In this document: one piece after another, positions 13,020 through 21,228 of the stretch
Layout of the letters: each line of letters starts with the position of its first letter
Position numbering within the stretch: the stretch's first letter is position 1
Assembly: GCA_934525845.1 (NCBI GenBank)
Contig: CAKSZS010000028.1
Coordinates: forward strand, 1 to 32,260
Length of the DNA: 32,260 nucleotides
Direction: 5' to 3'
Source: an uncultured Faecalibacterium sp.
GTDB taxonomy: Bacteria; Bacillota; Clostridia; Oscillospirales; Ruminococcaceae
Made by a program: the position numbers and the translations under genes
Notes under the pieces: generated by a model
The model's database searches: none
What the model saw: the letters and a program-made list of their open reading frames with translations, nothing else
What the model was told of the DNA's origin: nothing

Positions 13020-16000
13020 TTACACTTCCGGCTGTACCTTGCCCTGGGCGGCGATGAACTCGGCGGCATCGTCCGGGATGTCATCCAGGTCATCGTCACT
13101 GCCCACGTCCACATTGAGGGGCGGCTTCTTGAACAGCATATCGTACAGGATGGGCACGATATACAGGGTCATCAGGGTGGCATAGCTCAGACCGCAGATG
13201 ATGACGATGGCCATGCCGCTCATGAGCTGGCTGGCCATATCGCCGCTGAAGACCATCTGCAGCATGGCCAGCACAGTGGTGAGGGTGGTCATCAGGATGG
13301 GGCGCATCCGGGTCTTGCCGGTGGCCACCAGGGCGGCGCGGCGCTCCAGACCGCCCAGACGCAGCTGGTTGGCGTAGTCCACGAACACGATGCCGTTGTT
13401 GACGACGGTGCCCATCAGGACGATGAAGCCCATCAGGGAGATCATGGTAAGCTGCTGGCCGGTGACCAGCAGGCCGATCAGACCGCCGGTGAAGGCCAGC
13501 GGCACGGTGAACAGCACGATGAAGGGGGACAGCAGGCTCTGGAACTGGGCCACCATGACCAGGTACACAAAGGGCAGGGCCAGGGCCATCCACTGGACCA
13601 TCTCCTGCACCATGAAGTCCACGTTCTCGGTCTCGCCGCCCATGGTGTAGCTGCAGCCCTCGGGCATCCCGCCGCCGGCGGCAAACTCGTCCAGCTTCTT
13701 CTGCAGCACGCGGGACTGCACGGTGGTGTTGTAGCCTTCCAGCGTATCCGCCGTGACCGTAACGTACTCGGTCTGGTTCTCGCTGGTGATGGAGTCCGGC
13801 GCCGTGCCGGTCTCCCACTCGGCGATGTCCGCCAGGGTGCAGGTGCCGGTGGTGGTGGTGCCGTCGGTGGACAGCACGCTGGTCTCAAAGGTCATGTCCA
13901 TCATGTTTTCCTTGGTCACCGGGTCGAGGTTGTCGGTGATCTGCACGTTCATGGTGGTGCCGTCCACGGTGACGGGGGTCTGGGCCGTGGTGGTGGTGGT
14001 CAGCCTGGCTGCGATCTGCTGGTAGACCTGCGCCACGGTCAGGCCGTAGGAGCGCACCTTATCGCGGTCCACCTTCAGGATGATGGTGGCATCGCCTGCG
14101 CCCAGACCGTTGGTGGCGTTGGCAAAGCCCTCGGTGTCGTTCACGAGGTCCACGACCTTTTCCGACAGGGAAGCCAGGGTGGCTTCGTCCGCACCGTACA
14201 GCTTGATGGACAGGCCGCTGGACAACTGGCTGGTCAGTTCGCCGGTCATGCCCGCGATCTCCACGGTGCCGGAACAATCGTCCACGCTGTTCACGGCGTC
14301 CACCAGCGCCTGCCGGGCGGTCTCGATCTGTCTGGAGGACAGGTCCTCTTTCAGCATTACATTGAACTGATAGGTGCCGTAGCTGTTGGCGGCGGCCAGC
14401 AGGTCGGTGATGGTGCTGGGCAGACCCAGCTGGCTGATGTCCATGCCGGCCACGCTGCTGTCGATGGACACGCCCACTTCCTCCACGTTGTCCACGGCGG
14501 AAGCGGCTTCCAGCACCTTGCCGGCCACCTCATAGGACTGCTCCTTGCTCAGGCCGTCCTGGGTGGTCAGAGTGATGGTGGCTTCGTTGCTGGTGATGGT
14601 GGGCAGCAGCTCAACGCCCATGCTCAGCACCTGCCAGCCGCTGAACACCAGCAGCGCCACCGCTGTGAGGAGGGGCAGAGCGCGGTGCTTCAGGCACCAG
14701 TCCAGACTCTGGGCGTACTTGTCCTGTACTTTTTCAAACCAGACCAGCCGCTTTGGCTCGGCCTTTTTCAGCACGGTGGAAGCAGCGGCGGGTACCACCG
14801 TGACGGCCACGATGAGGGAAGCCATCAGGCAGTAGCCGATGCACAGGGACATGGGCATCATCAGGCTGCGCACGATGCTGGAGGAGAACACCACCGGCAG
14901 GAAGACGCACACCGAGGTGAGGGTGGACGCCACCACGGACATTCCCACCTGCCTGGTGCCCTGCACGGCGGCACGGGCGGCAGGCACGCCGCGGCTGCGC
15001 AGACGGTAGATGTTTTCAATGACCACCACCGAGTTGTCCACCAGCATACCGATGCCGAGGGACAGACCCGCCAGGGTCATGACGTTCATATCCAGGCCGG
15101 TGAAGTACATGAGCACCACCGCGAACAGGACGGACAGCGGAATGCTGATGCCGACCACCAGGGTGGGCTTGATGTCTTTCAGGAAAAGCGCCAGCACCAG
15201 AATGGCCAGCGCAGCACCCACCGCCATGCTGGTGAGGATGCTCTTGATGATGATGGTGATGTAGTTGCCCTGATTGGACAGCACCACAACGTGCAGGCCG
15301 TCGTACTGCGCTTCCAGCTCTTTGAACGCGGCCAGGCAGTTGTCGGACACATCGCTGGCGCTGGAAGTGGCGTTTTTATAAATTTTCAGCACGGCCGCCT
15401 GCTCGCCGTTCAGGCGGGTGTAGCTGTCGGCAGCGTTGTCGATGACCTCCACGTCCGCCACATCGGACAGGCGCACGTCACCGTAGCCGTCCACGTGCAG
15501 CAGCAGGGCACCGGCGATGTCGTCCACGCTGTCGTATTCCTCGCCGACCTTCAGCAGCCAGGATTCGCCGTTCTTGTCCTCGACATAGCCGGCGGGCATG
15601 GAGAAGTTCTGGGCATAGATCAGCTGGGCCAGGGTCTCGATGTCCAGCTGCTTGGCCACATCGGCCTGGGCCAGCGCCTGGGTGCGGGCGGTCTCATACT
15701 CCTGCTTGGCGCTTTCCAGCTGTTTTTCGTATTCGTTCAGCATCTCGCGGGCTTCCGTGAACTGCATATAGGCGTTGAGCTGCTGCTGGGTGAAATCGCC
15801 CAGTGCGCCCGAGAAGGTGCTCATCAGGGCGGGCACGCTGTCCATGGCTTTGATGGTGTCTTCCAGCGTGCTGTAGATCACCTGCAGGCTCTGCTGCAGC
15901 TGCAGCTCGTCCGCCAGGTCGGTGGCGGTGCTGCCCTCGGTGCCGGTCTCGGTGTTCACCCGCTCCTGCAGCTTCTGCAGCGCATCGGTGAGCTTATCGG

Positions 16001-16955
16001 TGATGTCGCGCAGTTCGCCCACGACCTCGATGAGGGAATCGATGTCCCGCATACCGGTCTGGTCGAACTTGTCCAGCACCTTCTGCAGCCCCTGCTGCAC
16101 CTCGATCAGAGCCTGCTGGATCTCCGGCTCCTTGACCACCGCGATGAGCTGGTTCACGCTTTCCAGCAACGCCTGGGCCTGCTTGCGCACCACCTCCACG
16201 GCGTTGCCCACCTCGTCCGACATGGAGCCGAGCACCGTGTTGGACACGGTATTGCCGAAGTTCTTCAGCTGCTTGTTGTACTCGGCGCGGCCTGCGGCGA
16301 TCTGGGCTTCGGCGCTGTCCAGCTGGGACTTGGCACTGGCCAGCTGGGTGTCGATGATGCCCAGCAGCTGGGCGTTGATCTCATCGATCTTATCCTGATT
16401 CAGCTGCACCTGCACCAGCTTTTCCACCAGACCGCTGGAGGACACGCTGGACACGCCGCCCTTGCGCTGCACATAGGGCACCAGCGTATCCTTGACCAGG
16501 TCGGACAGCTCATACACATCGCTGCCCTCGCGGCTCACCGCCACCGTCATGAACGCGTTCATGTTCAGGCTGTACTCCACGATGGACGGGGTCAGACAGC
16601 TGCTGGGCAGGTCGCTCTTGGCCTGATCCAGCTTGTTGGATACCTTCACCAGGGCACTGTTCATGTCGGTGTCGTCTGTGAACTGCATCAGCAGAAGGCT
16701 GTAGTTCTCCGCCGAGGTCGCCGTGATCTTTTCCACGCCGGGCACGGTGAGTGAATTCTGCAGGACATCCGATACTTCACTCTGCACGCGCTCCGGGCTG
16801 GCGCCGGGATACACGGTGACCACCATCAGATACGGTGTGCTCACGTCGGGCAGCAGGTTGGTCTGCATCTTTGTGACCGCCACAAAGCCCAGGATCACAA
16901 CCATAACAACAGCGACCAGCACCGTAAATGGCTTTTTGACACTGAATTTTTCCAT
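13020..16955 (-). CDS. RND-family efflux permease with coiled-coil insert
   Basis: 1311 aa multidrug/lipid-type RND (AcrB/SwrC-like) exporter driven by proton flow. N-terminal helix 1 (KPFTVLVAVVMVVILGFVAV), then porter domain (TNLLPDVSTPYLMVVTVYPGASPERVQ), helices 2-6 (ALAILVLALFLKDIKPTLVVGISIP ... MNVMTLAGLSLGIGMLVDNSVVVIENIYR, which holds the helix-4 acidic residue), second periplasmic part and helices 7-12 (ISLMGFIVLMGTVVNNGIVFVDY). About residues 200-460 are an inserted, strongly heptad-like A/Q/L/E-rich region not present in AcrB (about 1050 aa). The start after TAGGA is preferred over an in-frame ATG 69 bases upstream that lies at the predicted transcript start. No membrane-fusion partner is adjacent. 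Substrate unknown. Confidence 0.9.
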   Translation of the reverse strand: MEKFSVKKPFTVLVAVVMVVILGFVAVTKMQTNLLPDVSTPYLMVVTVYPGASPERVQSEVSDVLQNSLTVPGVEKITATSAENYSLLLMQFTDDTDMNSALVKVSNKLDQAKSDLPSSCLTPSIVEYSLNMNAFMTVAVSREGSDVYELSDLVKDTLVPYVQRKGGVSSVSSSGLVEKLVQVQLNQDKIDEINAQLLGIIDTQLASAKSQLDSAEAQIAAGRAEYNKQLKNFGNTVSNTVLGSMSDEVGNAVEVVRKQAQALLESVNQLIAVVKEPEIQQALIEVQQGLQKVLDKFDQTGMRDIDSLIEVVGELRDITDKLTDALQKLQERVNTETGTEGSTATDLADELQLQQSLQVIYSTLEDTIKAMDSVPALMSTFSGALGDFTQQQLNAYMQFTEAREMLNEYEKQLESAKQEYETARTQALAQADVAKQLDIETLAQLIYAQNFSMPAGYVEDKNGESWLLKVGEEYDSVDDIAGALLLHVDGYGDVRLSDVADVEVIDNAADSYTRLNGEQAAVLKIYKNATSSASDVSDNCLAAFKELEAQYDGLHVVVLSNQGNYITIIIKSILTSMAVGAALAILVLALFLKDIKPTLVVGISIPLSVLFAVVLMYFTGLDMNVMTLAGLSLGIGMLVDNSVVVIENIYRLRSRGVPAARAAVQGTRQVGMSVVASTLTSVCVFLPVVFSSSIVRSLMMPMSLCIGYCLMASLIVAVTVVPAAASTVLKKAEPKRLVWFEKVQDKYAQSLDWCLKHRALPLLTAVALLVFSGWQVLSMGVELLPTITSNEATITLTTQDGLSKEQSYEVAGKVLEAASAVDNVEEVGVSIDSSVAGMDISQLGLPSTITDLLAAANSYGTYQFNVMLKEDLSSRQIETARQALVDAVNSVDDCSGTVEIAGMTGELTSQLSSGLSIKLYGADEATLASLSEKVVDLVNDTEGFANATNGLGAGDATIILKVDRDKVRSYGLTVAQVYQQIAARLTTTTTAQTPVTVDGTTMNVQITDNLDPVTKENMMDMTFETSVLSTDGTTTTGTCTLADIAEWETGTAPDSITSENQTEYVTVTADTLEGYNTTVQSRVLQKKLDEFAAGGGMPEGCSYTMGGETENVDFMVQEMVQWMALALPFVYLVMVAQFQSLLSPFIVLFTVPLAFTGGLIGLLVTGQQLTMISLMGFIVLMGTVVNNGIVFVDYANQLRLGGLERRAALVATGKTRMRPILMTTLTTVLAMLQMVFSGDMASQLMSGMAIVIICGLSYATLMTLYIVPILYDMLFKKPPLNVDVGSDDDLDDIPDDAAEFIAAQGKVQPEV

Positions 16956-17038
16956 TTTTCCTACCGTTTCTCTGCGATGCGCCGCAGCACCGCAGTTCTG
17001 CCCCGCACATGGGGCACTTTTCACACTTCAACCTCTTT

Positions 17039-17066
17039 ATTATACACACAAGCCGGTGGCTTGCAA
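17039..17066 (-). promoter_or_regulatory. Promoter of the RND permease gene
   Basis: Minus strand TTGCAA (17066-17061), 16 bp, TATAAT (17044-17039). The leader of about 75 nt can form a GCCCC/GGGGC hairpin. Confidence 0.65.
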
Positions 17067-17341
17067 CAGAGCAAACCACTTTCTTTCGCAAAACTTTAAC
17101 GAATCCGCCGCCCGAGTGCACATCCGGCCCGCAGGCAGGACAGAATTTCGACAGCACACGCTTAACATACGACCCGGATGCTGCGATTGTTGCAGGCGTT
17201 CCGATAAAATTTGCCGGTTCTTTGCCGGAAATCCGCGTTCCCTTCCGGCGGCGGTACGAACGCCCCGGCCAAGGGCGCTTTTCCCGCCGGAGCCGATTTC
17301 CGCATCCTTTTGTTTTTTGCGTGGAAATGTGGTTTTGAATA
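17067..17341. other. Intergenic region between divergent RND and ricT genes
   Basis: Mixed GC-rich sequence (GGCGG/CCGCC words, about 17240-17300) with no recognised gene, RNA or operator. Confidence 0.35.
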
Positions 17342-17350
17342 TGGTATACT
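17342..17350 (+). promoter_or_regulatory. ricT extended -10 promoter
   Basis: TGGTATACT; -10 TATACT at 17345-17350. The ~65 nt leader contains AAGCCC-N8-GGGCTT (about 17369-17388). Confidence 0.55.
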
Positions 17351-17423
17351 AGTTTTTAGAATGGCGTAAAAGCCCCCTTTGGCGGGCTTACCCGATAGAT
17401 GAATCACAACAACGAGGAGTGCT

Positions 17424-18374
17424 ATGAAAAAAGTCATCTCTGTCCGTTTCAAGGAAAACGGCAAAAGCTATTATTTTGACCCCGCCGGTGCCGATATCCA
17501 CACCGGCGATCATGTCATCGTGGAGACCGCCCGCGGCATCGAATGCGGCGAGGTGGTGCAGGGCGTAAAGGAGATCGCCGACTCGGCGGTGCCCAAGGCC
17601 CTCAAGCCCATTACCCGCATGGCCGACAGCGTGGACATCCGCCGGATGCGGCAGAACCGCGAGGACGAAAAGCGGGCCTACCGCACCTGCCAGGAGTGCA
17701 TCGCCCGCCACGGCCTGGAAATGAAGCTGGTGGAGGCCGAGTACACCCTGGACCGCTCCAAGATCATGTTCTACTTCACGGCGGACGGCCGCGTGGACTT
17801 CCGCGAGCTGGTCAAGGATCTGGCCGGCATCTTCCACACCCGCATCGAGCTGCGCCAGATCGGCGTGCGCGACGAGAGCAAGATGATCGGCGGCCTGGGC
17901 ATCTGCGGCCAGCCCTTCTGCTGCAGCCGCTTCCTCAAGGACTTCCAGCCCGTTTCCATCAAGATGGCCAAGGAGCAGGGCCTTTCGCTGAACCCCACCA
18001 AGATCAGCGGTGCCTGCGGCCGTCTGATGTGCTGCCTTGCCTACGAGGAAAGCGCCTACGAGTACCTGAACAGCATCATGCCCATGGTGGGCAGCACGGT
18101 GCGCACCCCGGACGGTCTGGGCACCGTGCTGGAGGTGAACCCGGTGTCCGGTTACCTGCGGGTGCGCTGCGGCACCGAGAGCCTGTCGCCCCGGTACTAT
18201 AAGGTGGGCGTGTGCGAGTACATCAGCGGCGGCAAGCGCGCCCCCCGCCGCCCGGACCCGGACGACGATTATTCCGGCGTGCGCAACCCCGCCCCGGTGG
18301 TGGCTTCCTCGGACGACGACAAGCGCTGTGCGGGCGCAAACTGCCCCCGCCGCCGCGCCGAGAAAAAAGACTGA
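17424..18374 (+). CDS. ricT: RicT/YaaT, PSP1-domain protein
   Basis: 316 aa. In Bacillus RicT (YaaT) with RicA and RicF forms an iron-sulfur complex that aids RNase Y-dependent mRNA maturation and phosphorelay control. The PSP1 C-terminal domain is clear (about 55-145), followed by GIRDESKMIGGLGICGQPFCC-type sequence and SGACGRLMCCLAYE, whose conserved cysteines (CGQPFCC and CGRLMCC) are the cluster ligands. The tail after about 275 is charged and low-complexity (RRPDPDDDYSG ... CPRRRAEKKD) with two extra cysteines. RBS GAGGAG precedes ATG. Its position two genes upstream of trmN6-like and rsmI genes matches the Bacillus yaaT-yabA-yabB-yabC order, with a ferredoxin where yabA would be. Confidence 0.92.
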   Translation: MKKVISVRFKENGKSYYFDPAGADIHTGDHVIVETARGIECGEVVQGVKEIADSAVPKALKPITRMADSVDIRRMRQNREDEKRAYRTCQECIARHGLEMKLVEAEYTLDRSKIMFYFTADGRVDFRELVKDLAGIFHTRIELRQIGVRDESKMIGGLGICGQPFCCSRFLKDFQPVSIKMAKEQGLSLNPTKISGACGRLMCCLAYEESAYEYLNSIMPMVGSTVRTPDGLGTVLEVNPVSGYLRVRCGTESLSPRYYKVGVCEYISGGKRAPRRPDPDDDYSGVRNPAPVVASSDDDKRCAGANCPRRRAEKKD

Positions 18375-18384
18375 GGAATGAGAA

Positions 18385-18406
18385 GGTTAGTATGTTAAAA
18401 CTAACC
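18385..18406. promoter_or_regulatory. GGTTAGT/ACTAACC palindrome upstream of the ferredoxin
   Basis: Perfect 7 bp arms around 8 bp, 11 bases after ricT. The half-site GTTAG is also the core of the feoAB operator and recurs at 18453 and 18513. A metalloregulator site or short hairpin is possible; there is no T-run behind it. Confidence 0.4.
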
Positions 18407-18447
18407 ATTCTTCGTGATTTTTGCTAAAAATCTCCTGCAATTTTGGC

Positions 18448-18530
18448 CATAAGTTAGTCCATGCTTTTGTGCAACCCCACAAAAAATAAGATTTTGCGGT
18501 TTGCCCCATACGGTTAGTCTTGCCTTTTGT
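18448..18530. repeat. Direct repeat in ferredoxin upstream region
   Basis: Two imperfect copies of CATA-GTTAGTC-TGC-TTTTGT (18448-18470 and 18507-18530), about 60 bp apart, the second overlapping the ferredoxin -35. Both contain GTTAGTC. Possibly duplicated regulator sites or a duplicated promoter. Confidence 0.45.
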
Positions 18531-18548
18531 TTTCGGCTTTGTTAAAAT
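18520..18548 (+). promoter_or_regulatory. Ferredoxin promoter
   Basis: TTGCCT (18520-18525), 17 bp, TAAAAT (18543-18548). Leader of about 93 nt. Confidence 0.65.
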
Positions 18549-18647
18549 GCAGGCAAGGATAAAGTTCCGGAGAGGCGTGCACAGCCGTGCCGATGTGCGT
18601 TTCTTCATACATGACATTCGGGCACGGGGATAAAAGGAGAGTTTATT

Positions 18648-18818
18648 ATGGCACACAAGGTTTCTGACGCATGTGTTGGCTGCGGCGCTTGCGAGGGCGC
18701 TTGCCCGGTTGGTGCAGTCGCCATTGACGGCGGCGTTGCAGTTGTGAACGCAGATGCTTGCATCGATTGCGGCGCTTGCGAGGGCGCTTGCCCCACTGGT
18801 GCAATCACCGCTGAATAA
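18648..18818 (+). CDS. 2[4Fe-4S] ferredoxin
   Basis: 56 aa bacterial-type ferredoxin, acidic and nearly without aromatic residues. Two near-identical cluster motifs, CVGCGACEGACP (residues 9-20) and CIDCGACEGACP (38-49), each CxxCxxCxxxCP, hold two low-potential [4Fe-4S] clusters. Strong AAAGGAGA ribosome site 8 bases upstream, own promoter and own terminator: built for high, independent expression. It is the natural electron acceptor for pyruvate:ferredoxin oxidoreductase, encoded at the end of the window. It interrupts the otherwise conserved ricT-trmN6-rsmI order. Confidence 0.96.
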   Translation: MAHKVSDACVGCGACEGACPVGAVAIDGGVAVVNADACIDCGACEGACPTGAITAE

Positions 18819-18850
18819 TCTCAGCTGATTGCCGAAAAGACGCATCAAGA

Positions 18851-18892
18851 GCAGCGGACCTGTCCAAGGCAGGCCCGCTGCTTTTTGTTTTT
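18851..18892 (+). terminator. Ferredoxin terminator
   Basis: GCAGCGG-CCTG paired with CAGG-CCGCTGC (one mismatch) then TTTTTGTTTTTG. Confidence 0.9.
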
Positions 18893-18950
18893 GCACAAAT
18901 TCCGGGAGCAATTCCCTGTATTTTTTTAGAGAGGAAACGGCACGCTGTCT

Positions 18951-19625
18951 ATGGAACATTCTACCGAAGTTTTGTATAATAGAACAAAGGTCTACTGTAC
19001 GCCGGAGCACCGCTTCGGGTCGGATGCCCTGCTGCTGGCCCGCTTCTGCGAGCCGAAACGCGCCCAGACCGCAGCCGACCTGTGTTCCGGCTGCGGCATC
19101 GTGGCGCTGGAATGGCACGACCGGGGGCATCGCGGCCCCTGCACGGCGCTGGAACTGCAGCCCGAGGGCAGCGCGCTGCTGGCGCAGGCCGTGGCGGAAC
19201 AGGACATCGGCCACATCACGCCCCGCTGTGCCGACCTGCGCAGCTTCCGGGACGACGAGGGCCGATTTGACGTGTGTGCGTGCAATCCGCCCTATTTCAC
19301 GGACGGCCCCCAGAGCGCAAATGCCGCCCACGCCATCGCCCGGCACGAAAACACCTGCACCCTGGAAGATGTGTGTGCCTGCTCGTTCCGTCTGCTGAAG
19401 GACGGCGGGCGGCTGGCCCTGTGCCACCGGCCCGAGCGGCTGGCCGAGGTGCTGGCGGTGCTGCGGGCGAACCGGCTGGAACCCAAGCGGCTGGCCTTTG
19501 TCAAGAACAAGGCCGACGGGGCGCCCTGGCTGTTTCTGGTGGAAGCCCAGAAGAACCGCAAGACCGGCCTGCGGGTGGAGCCGGATATCTTAATTCGCAC
19601 AGGGGCCGCTCTTTACGGGCGATAA
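18951..19625 (+). CDS. tRNA1(Val) A37 N6-methyltransferase-like protein (YabB/TrmN6)
   Basis: 224 aa Rossmann methyltransferase. SAM motif I DLCSGCGIVALEW (about 43-55) and the N6-adenine motif NPPY (about 112-115) followed by F identify the TrmN6/YfiC family, called YabB in Bacillus; such enzymes methylate A37 of tRNA-Val. N-terminal YCTPEHRFGSDALLLARF is the family signature. GAGGAA lies 14 bases before ATG, a weak and distant ribosome site, so the start is a little uncertain. The TAA stop overlaps the left end of a repeat element that separates it from rsmI. The substrate is inferred from family only. Confidence 0.85.
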   Translation: MEHSTEVLYNRTKVYCTPEHRFGSDALLLARFCEPKRAQTAADLCSGCGIVALEWHDRGHRGPCTALELQPEGSALLAQAVAEQDIGHITPRCADLRSFRDDEGRFDVCACNPPYFTDGPQSANAAHAIARHENTCTLEDVCACSFRLLKDGGRLALCHRPERLAEVLAVLRANRLEPKRLAFVKNKADGAPWLFLVEAQKNRKTGLRVEPDILIRTGAALYGR

Positions 19626-19851
19626 ACCCTCTCCGTCATCGCTGCGCGATGCCACCTTGTTCCCCTTCTGGCACTATCGTGCCACCTCCCCCGGCCGGGG
19701 GAGTCTTTCGAATGGGCGAGGTTTTCTCTCAATTCGGTAACGTTTCCCTCTTGTAGAAAAGCTCCCCCTGAGTGGACAGACTTCCCCCGGCCGGGGGAAG
19801 ATGGCGAAGCCAAAAAGGGGATAGCTGGCTGCGAAGCAGACTGAGAGGGTT
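19625..19851. repeat. AACCCTCTC repeat element, copy 3
   Basis: 227 bp bounded by AACCCTCTCCGTC and GACTGAGAGGGTT. Contains the small hairpin ATCGC-TGC-GCGAT at the position of the AATGCC/AACGCC hairpins of copies 1-2, plus two GC palindromes CTCCCCCGGCCGGGGGAG and CTTCCCCCGGCCGGGGGAAG. The left end overlaps the stop codon of the upstream methyltransferase gene; the right end is 18 bases before the rsmI start and just ahead of its ribosome site. Confidence 0.72.
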
Positions 19852-19869
19852 TTCTTCAGGAGGTAAATT

Positions 19870-20718
19870 ATGGCAGGAACTCTTTACATTGTGGCCACGC
19901 CCATCGGCAATCTGGACGATATGCCGCCCCGGGTAGCAGCGACCTTCGGCGCGGCGGATTTCATCGCCGCCGAGGACACCCGTGTGACCATGAAGCTGCT
20001 GAACCATCTGGGCCTGAAGAAACCCATGGTCAGCTACTACGAGCACGCACTGCAGAAGGGCGAAGCCATTTTGCAGCGCATCGAGGCAGGGGAGAGCTGT
20101 GCCCTGTGCAGCGACGCCGGGATGCCCTGCGTTTCCGACCCGGGCGAGGTCATCGTGCGGGACGCGCTGGCCCGGGGCATCAAGGTGGTGCCCATCCCGG
20201 CGGCATCGGCCTGCGTCACCGCGCTGGCCGTGTCCGGGCAGGACACCTCCCGCTGGGTGTTCGAGGGCTTTCTGCCCGTGAACCGCAAGCAGAAAAAGGA
20301 GCGTCTGGCCGAGCTTCTGCAGGAAAAGCGCACGGTCATCTTCTACGAAGCCCCCCACAAACTGCGCACCACCCTGGACGACCTGACCGCCGCCTTTGGG
20401 GCAGACCGCAGCATCACCCTGTGCCGGGAGCTGACCAAGCTCCATGAGGAGATCTGGAAGACGACCCTGGGCGAGGCCGTGGACTTCTACAAGGCCAACG
20501 ACCCCCGGGGCGAATATGTGCTGGTGATGGCAGGCGCACCGGCATCGGCCCAGGGCGAGGAAGAGCTGACCCTGGAGCAGGCGGCCCAGCGCGCGCTGGA
20601 ACTGACCGGGCAGGGCTTCGGCCCCACGGCAGCGGCCAAAGCAGCGGCGCAGGGCACCCCTTATTCCAAGAGCGAAGTGTATAAGCAGCTGCTGCTTCTG
20701 CAGCAGGCTGCGGAATGA
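19870..20718 (+). CDS. rsmI: 16S rRNA (cytidine1402-2'-O)-methyltransferase
   Basis: 282 aa tetrapyrrole-methylase-fold enzyme that 2'-O-methylates C1402 in the ribosomal P site. Signature YIVATPIGNLDD (residues 6-17), AAEDTRVT (34-41), SDAGMPCVSDPG (77-88) and FEGFLP/RKQKKERL (about 132-145) are present, with IFYEAPHKL near 157. The C-terminal extension (about 235-282) matches full-length RsmI. AGGAGG lies 8 bases before ATG. Followed after 18 bases by the phosphodiesterase gene. Confidence 0.95.
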   Translation: MAGTLYIVATPIGNLDDMPPRVAATFGAADFIAAEDTRVTMKLLNHLGLKKPMVSYYEHALQKGEAILQRIEAGESCALCSDAGMPCVSDPGEVIVRDALARGIKVVPIPAASACVTALAVSGQDTSRWVFEGFLPVNRKQKKERLAELLQEKRTVIFYEAPHKLRTTLDDLTAAFGADRSITLCRELTKLHEEIWKTTLGEAVDFYKANDPRGEYVLVMAGAPASAQGEEELTLEQAAQRALELTGQGFGPTAAAKAAAQGTPYSKSEVYKQLLLLQQAAE

Positions 20719-20736
20719 TAAGAGGAGGATTCTTTC

Positions 20737-21228
20737 GTGACAAAACTTCTGGTGCTGAGTGACAGCCACGGCGGACGCGCTGCCATTGAGCGGGTGCTGC
20801 TGAAGGAGCAGAAAAACATCGACGCGCTGATCTTTCTGGGGGACGGTCTGCGGGACTTGGAACAGGCCCTGCCCCTGTACCCCAAACTGCGGGCCTACGC
20901 GGTGGCCGGCAACTGTGATTTCGGCGCATTGGAACCCACCGACGGCCTGGCCGCCTTCGATCAGGTGGTCGTATTCTACGCCCACGGTCATATGTACGGC
21001 GTAAAATACGATCTGGATACGCTGGCAGACGCCGCCTCGGCCCGGGGGGCGGAAGTGGCACTGTTCGGCCACACCCACATTCCCCATGCCGAGCAGCACG
21101 GCGAGGTGTTCTTGTTCAATCCCGGCTCTTGCGGCCGCTGCTACACCGGGCCGGACACCTACGGCATCCTGACGCTGGACGGCGGCAAGGTGACCGCCTA
21201 CGAGCACAAAGAGGTACCAAAACAATGA
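20737..21228 (+). CDS. YfcE/MJ0936-type metallophosphodiesterase
   Basis: 163 aa single-domain calcineurin-like phosphoesterase. Metal ligands are in family order: DSHG (residues 8-11), GDG (about 35), GNCD (about 58), and GHTH (about 110) with the second histidine-rich strand. It is close to YfcE/YsnB phosphodiesterases, whose physiological substrate is unknown. GTG start, chosen because GAGGAGG lies 6-7 bases upstream. Its stop codon overlaps the next gene's start (ATGA), so the two are translationally coupled. Confidence 0.9.
   Translation: MTKLLVLSDSHGGRAAIERVLLKEQKNIDALIFLGDGLRDLEQALPLYPKLRAYAVAGNCDFGALEPTDGLAAFDQVVVFYAHGHMYGVKYDLDTLADAASARGAEVALFGHTHIPHAEQHGEVFLFNPGSCGRCYTGPDTYGILTLDGGKVTAYEHKEVPKQ

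Noticed and set aside
13005..16754. 1249-codon plus-strand frame over the RND gene
   Set aside because: Antisense shadow: histidine/glutamine/glycine-rich translation, no ribosome site, and the minus strand encodes a complete RND permease.
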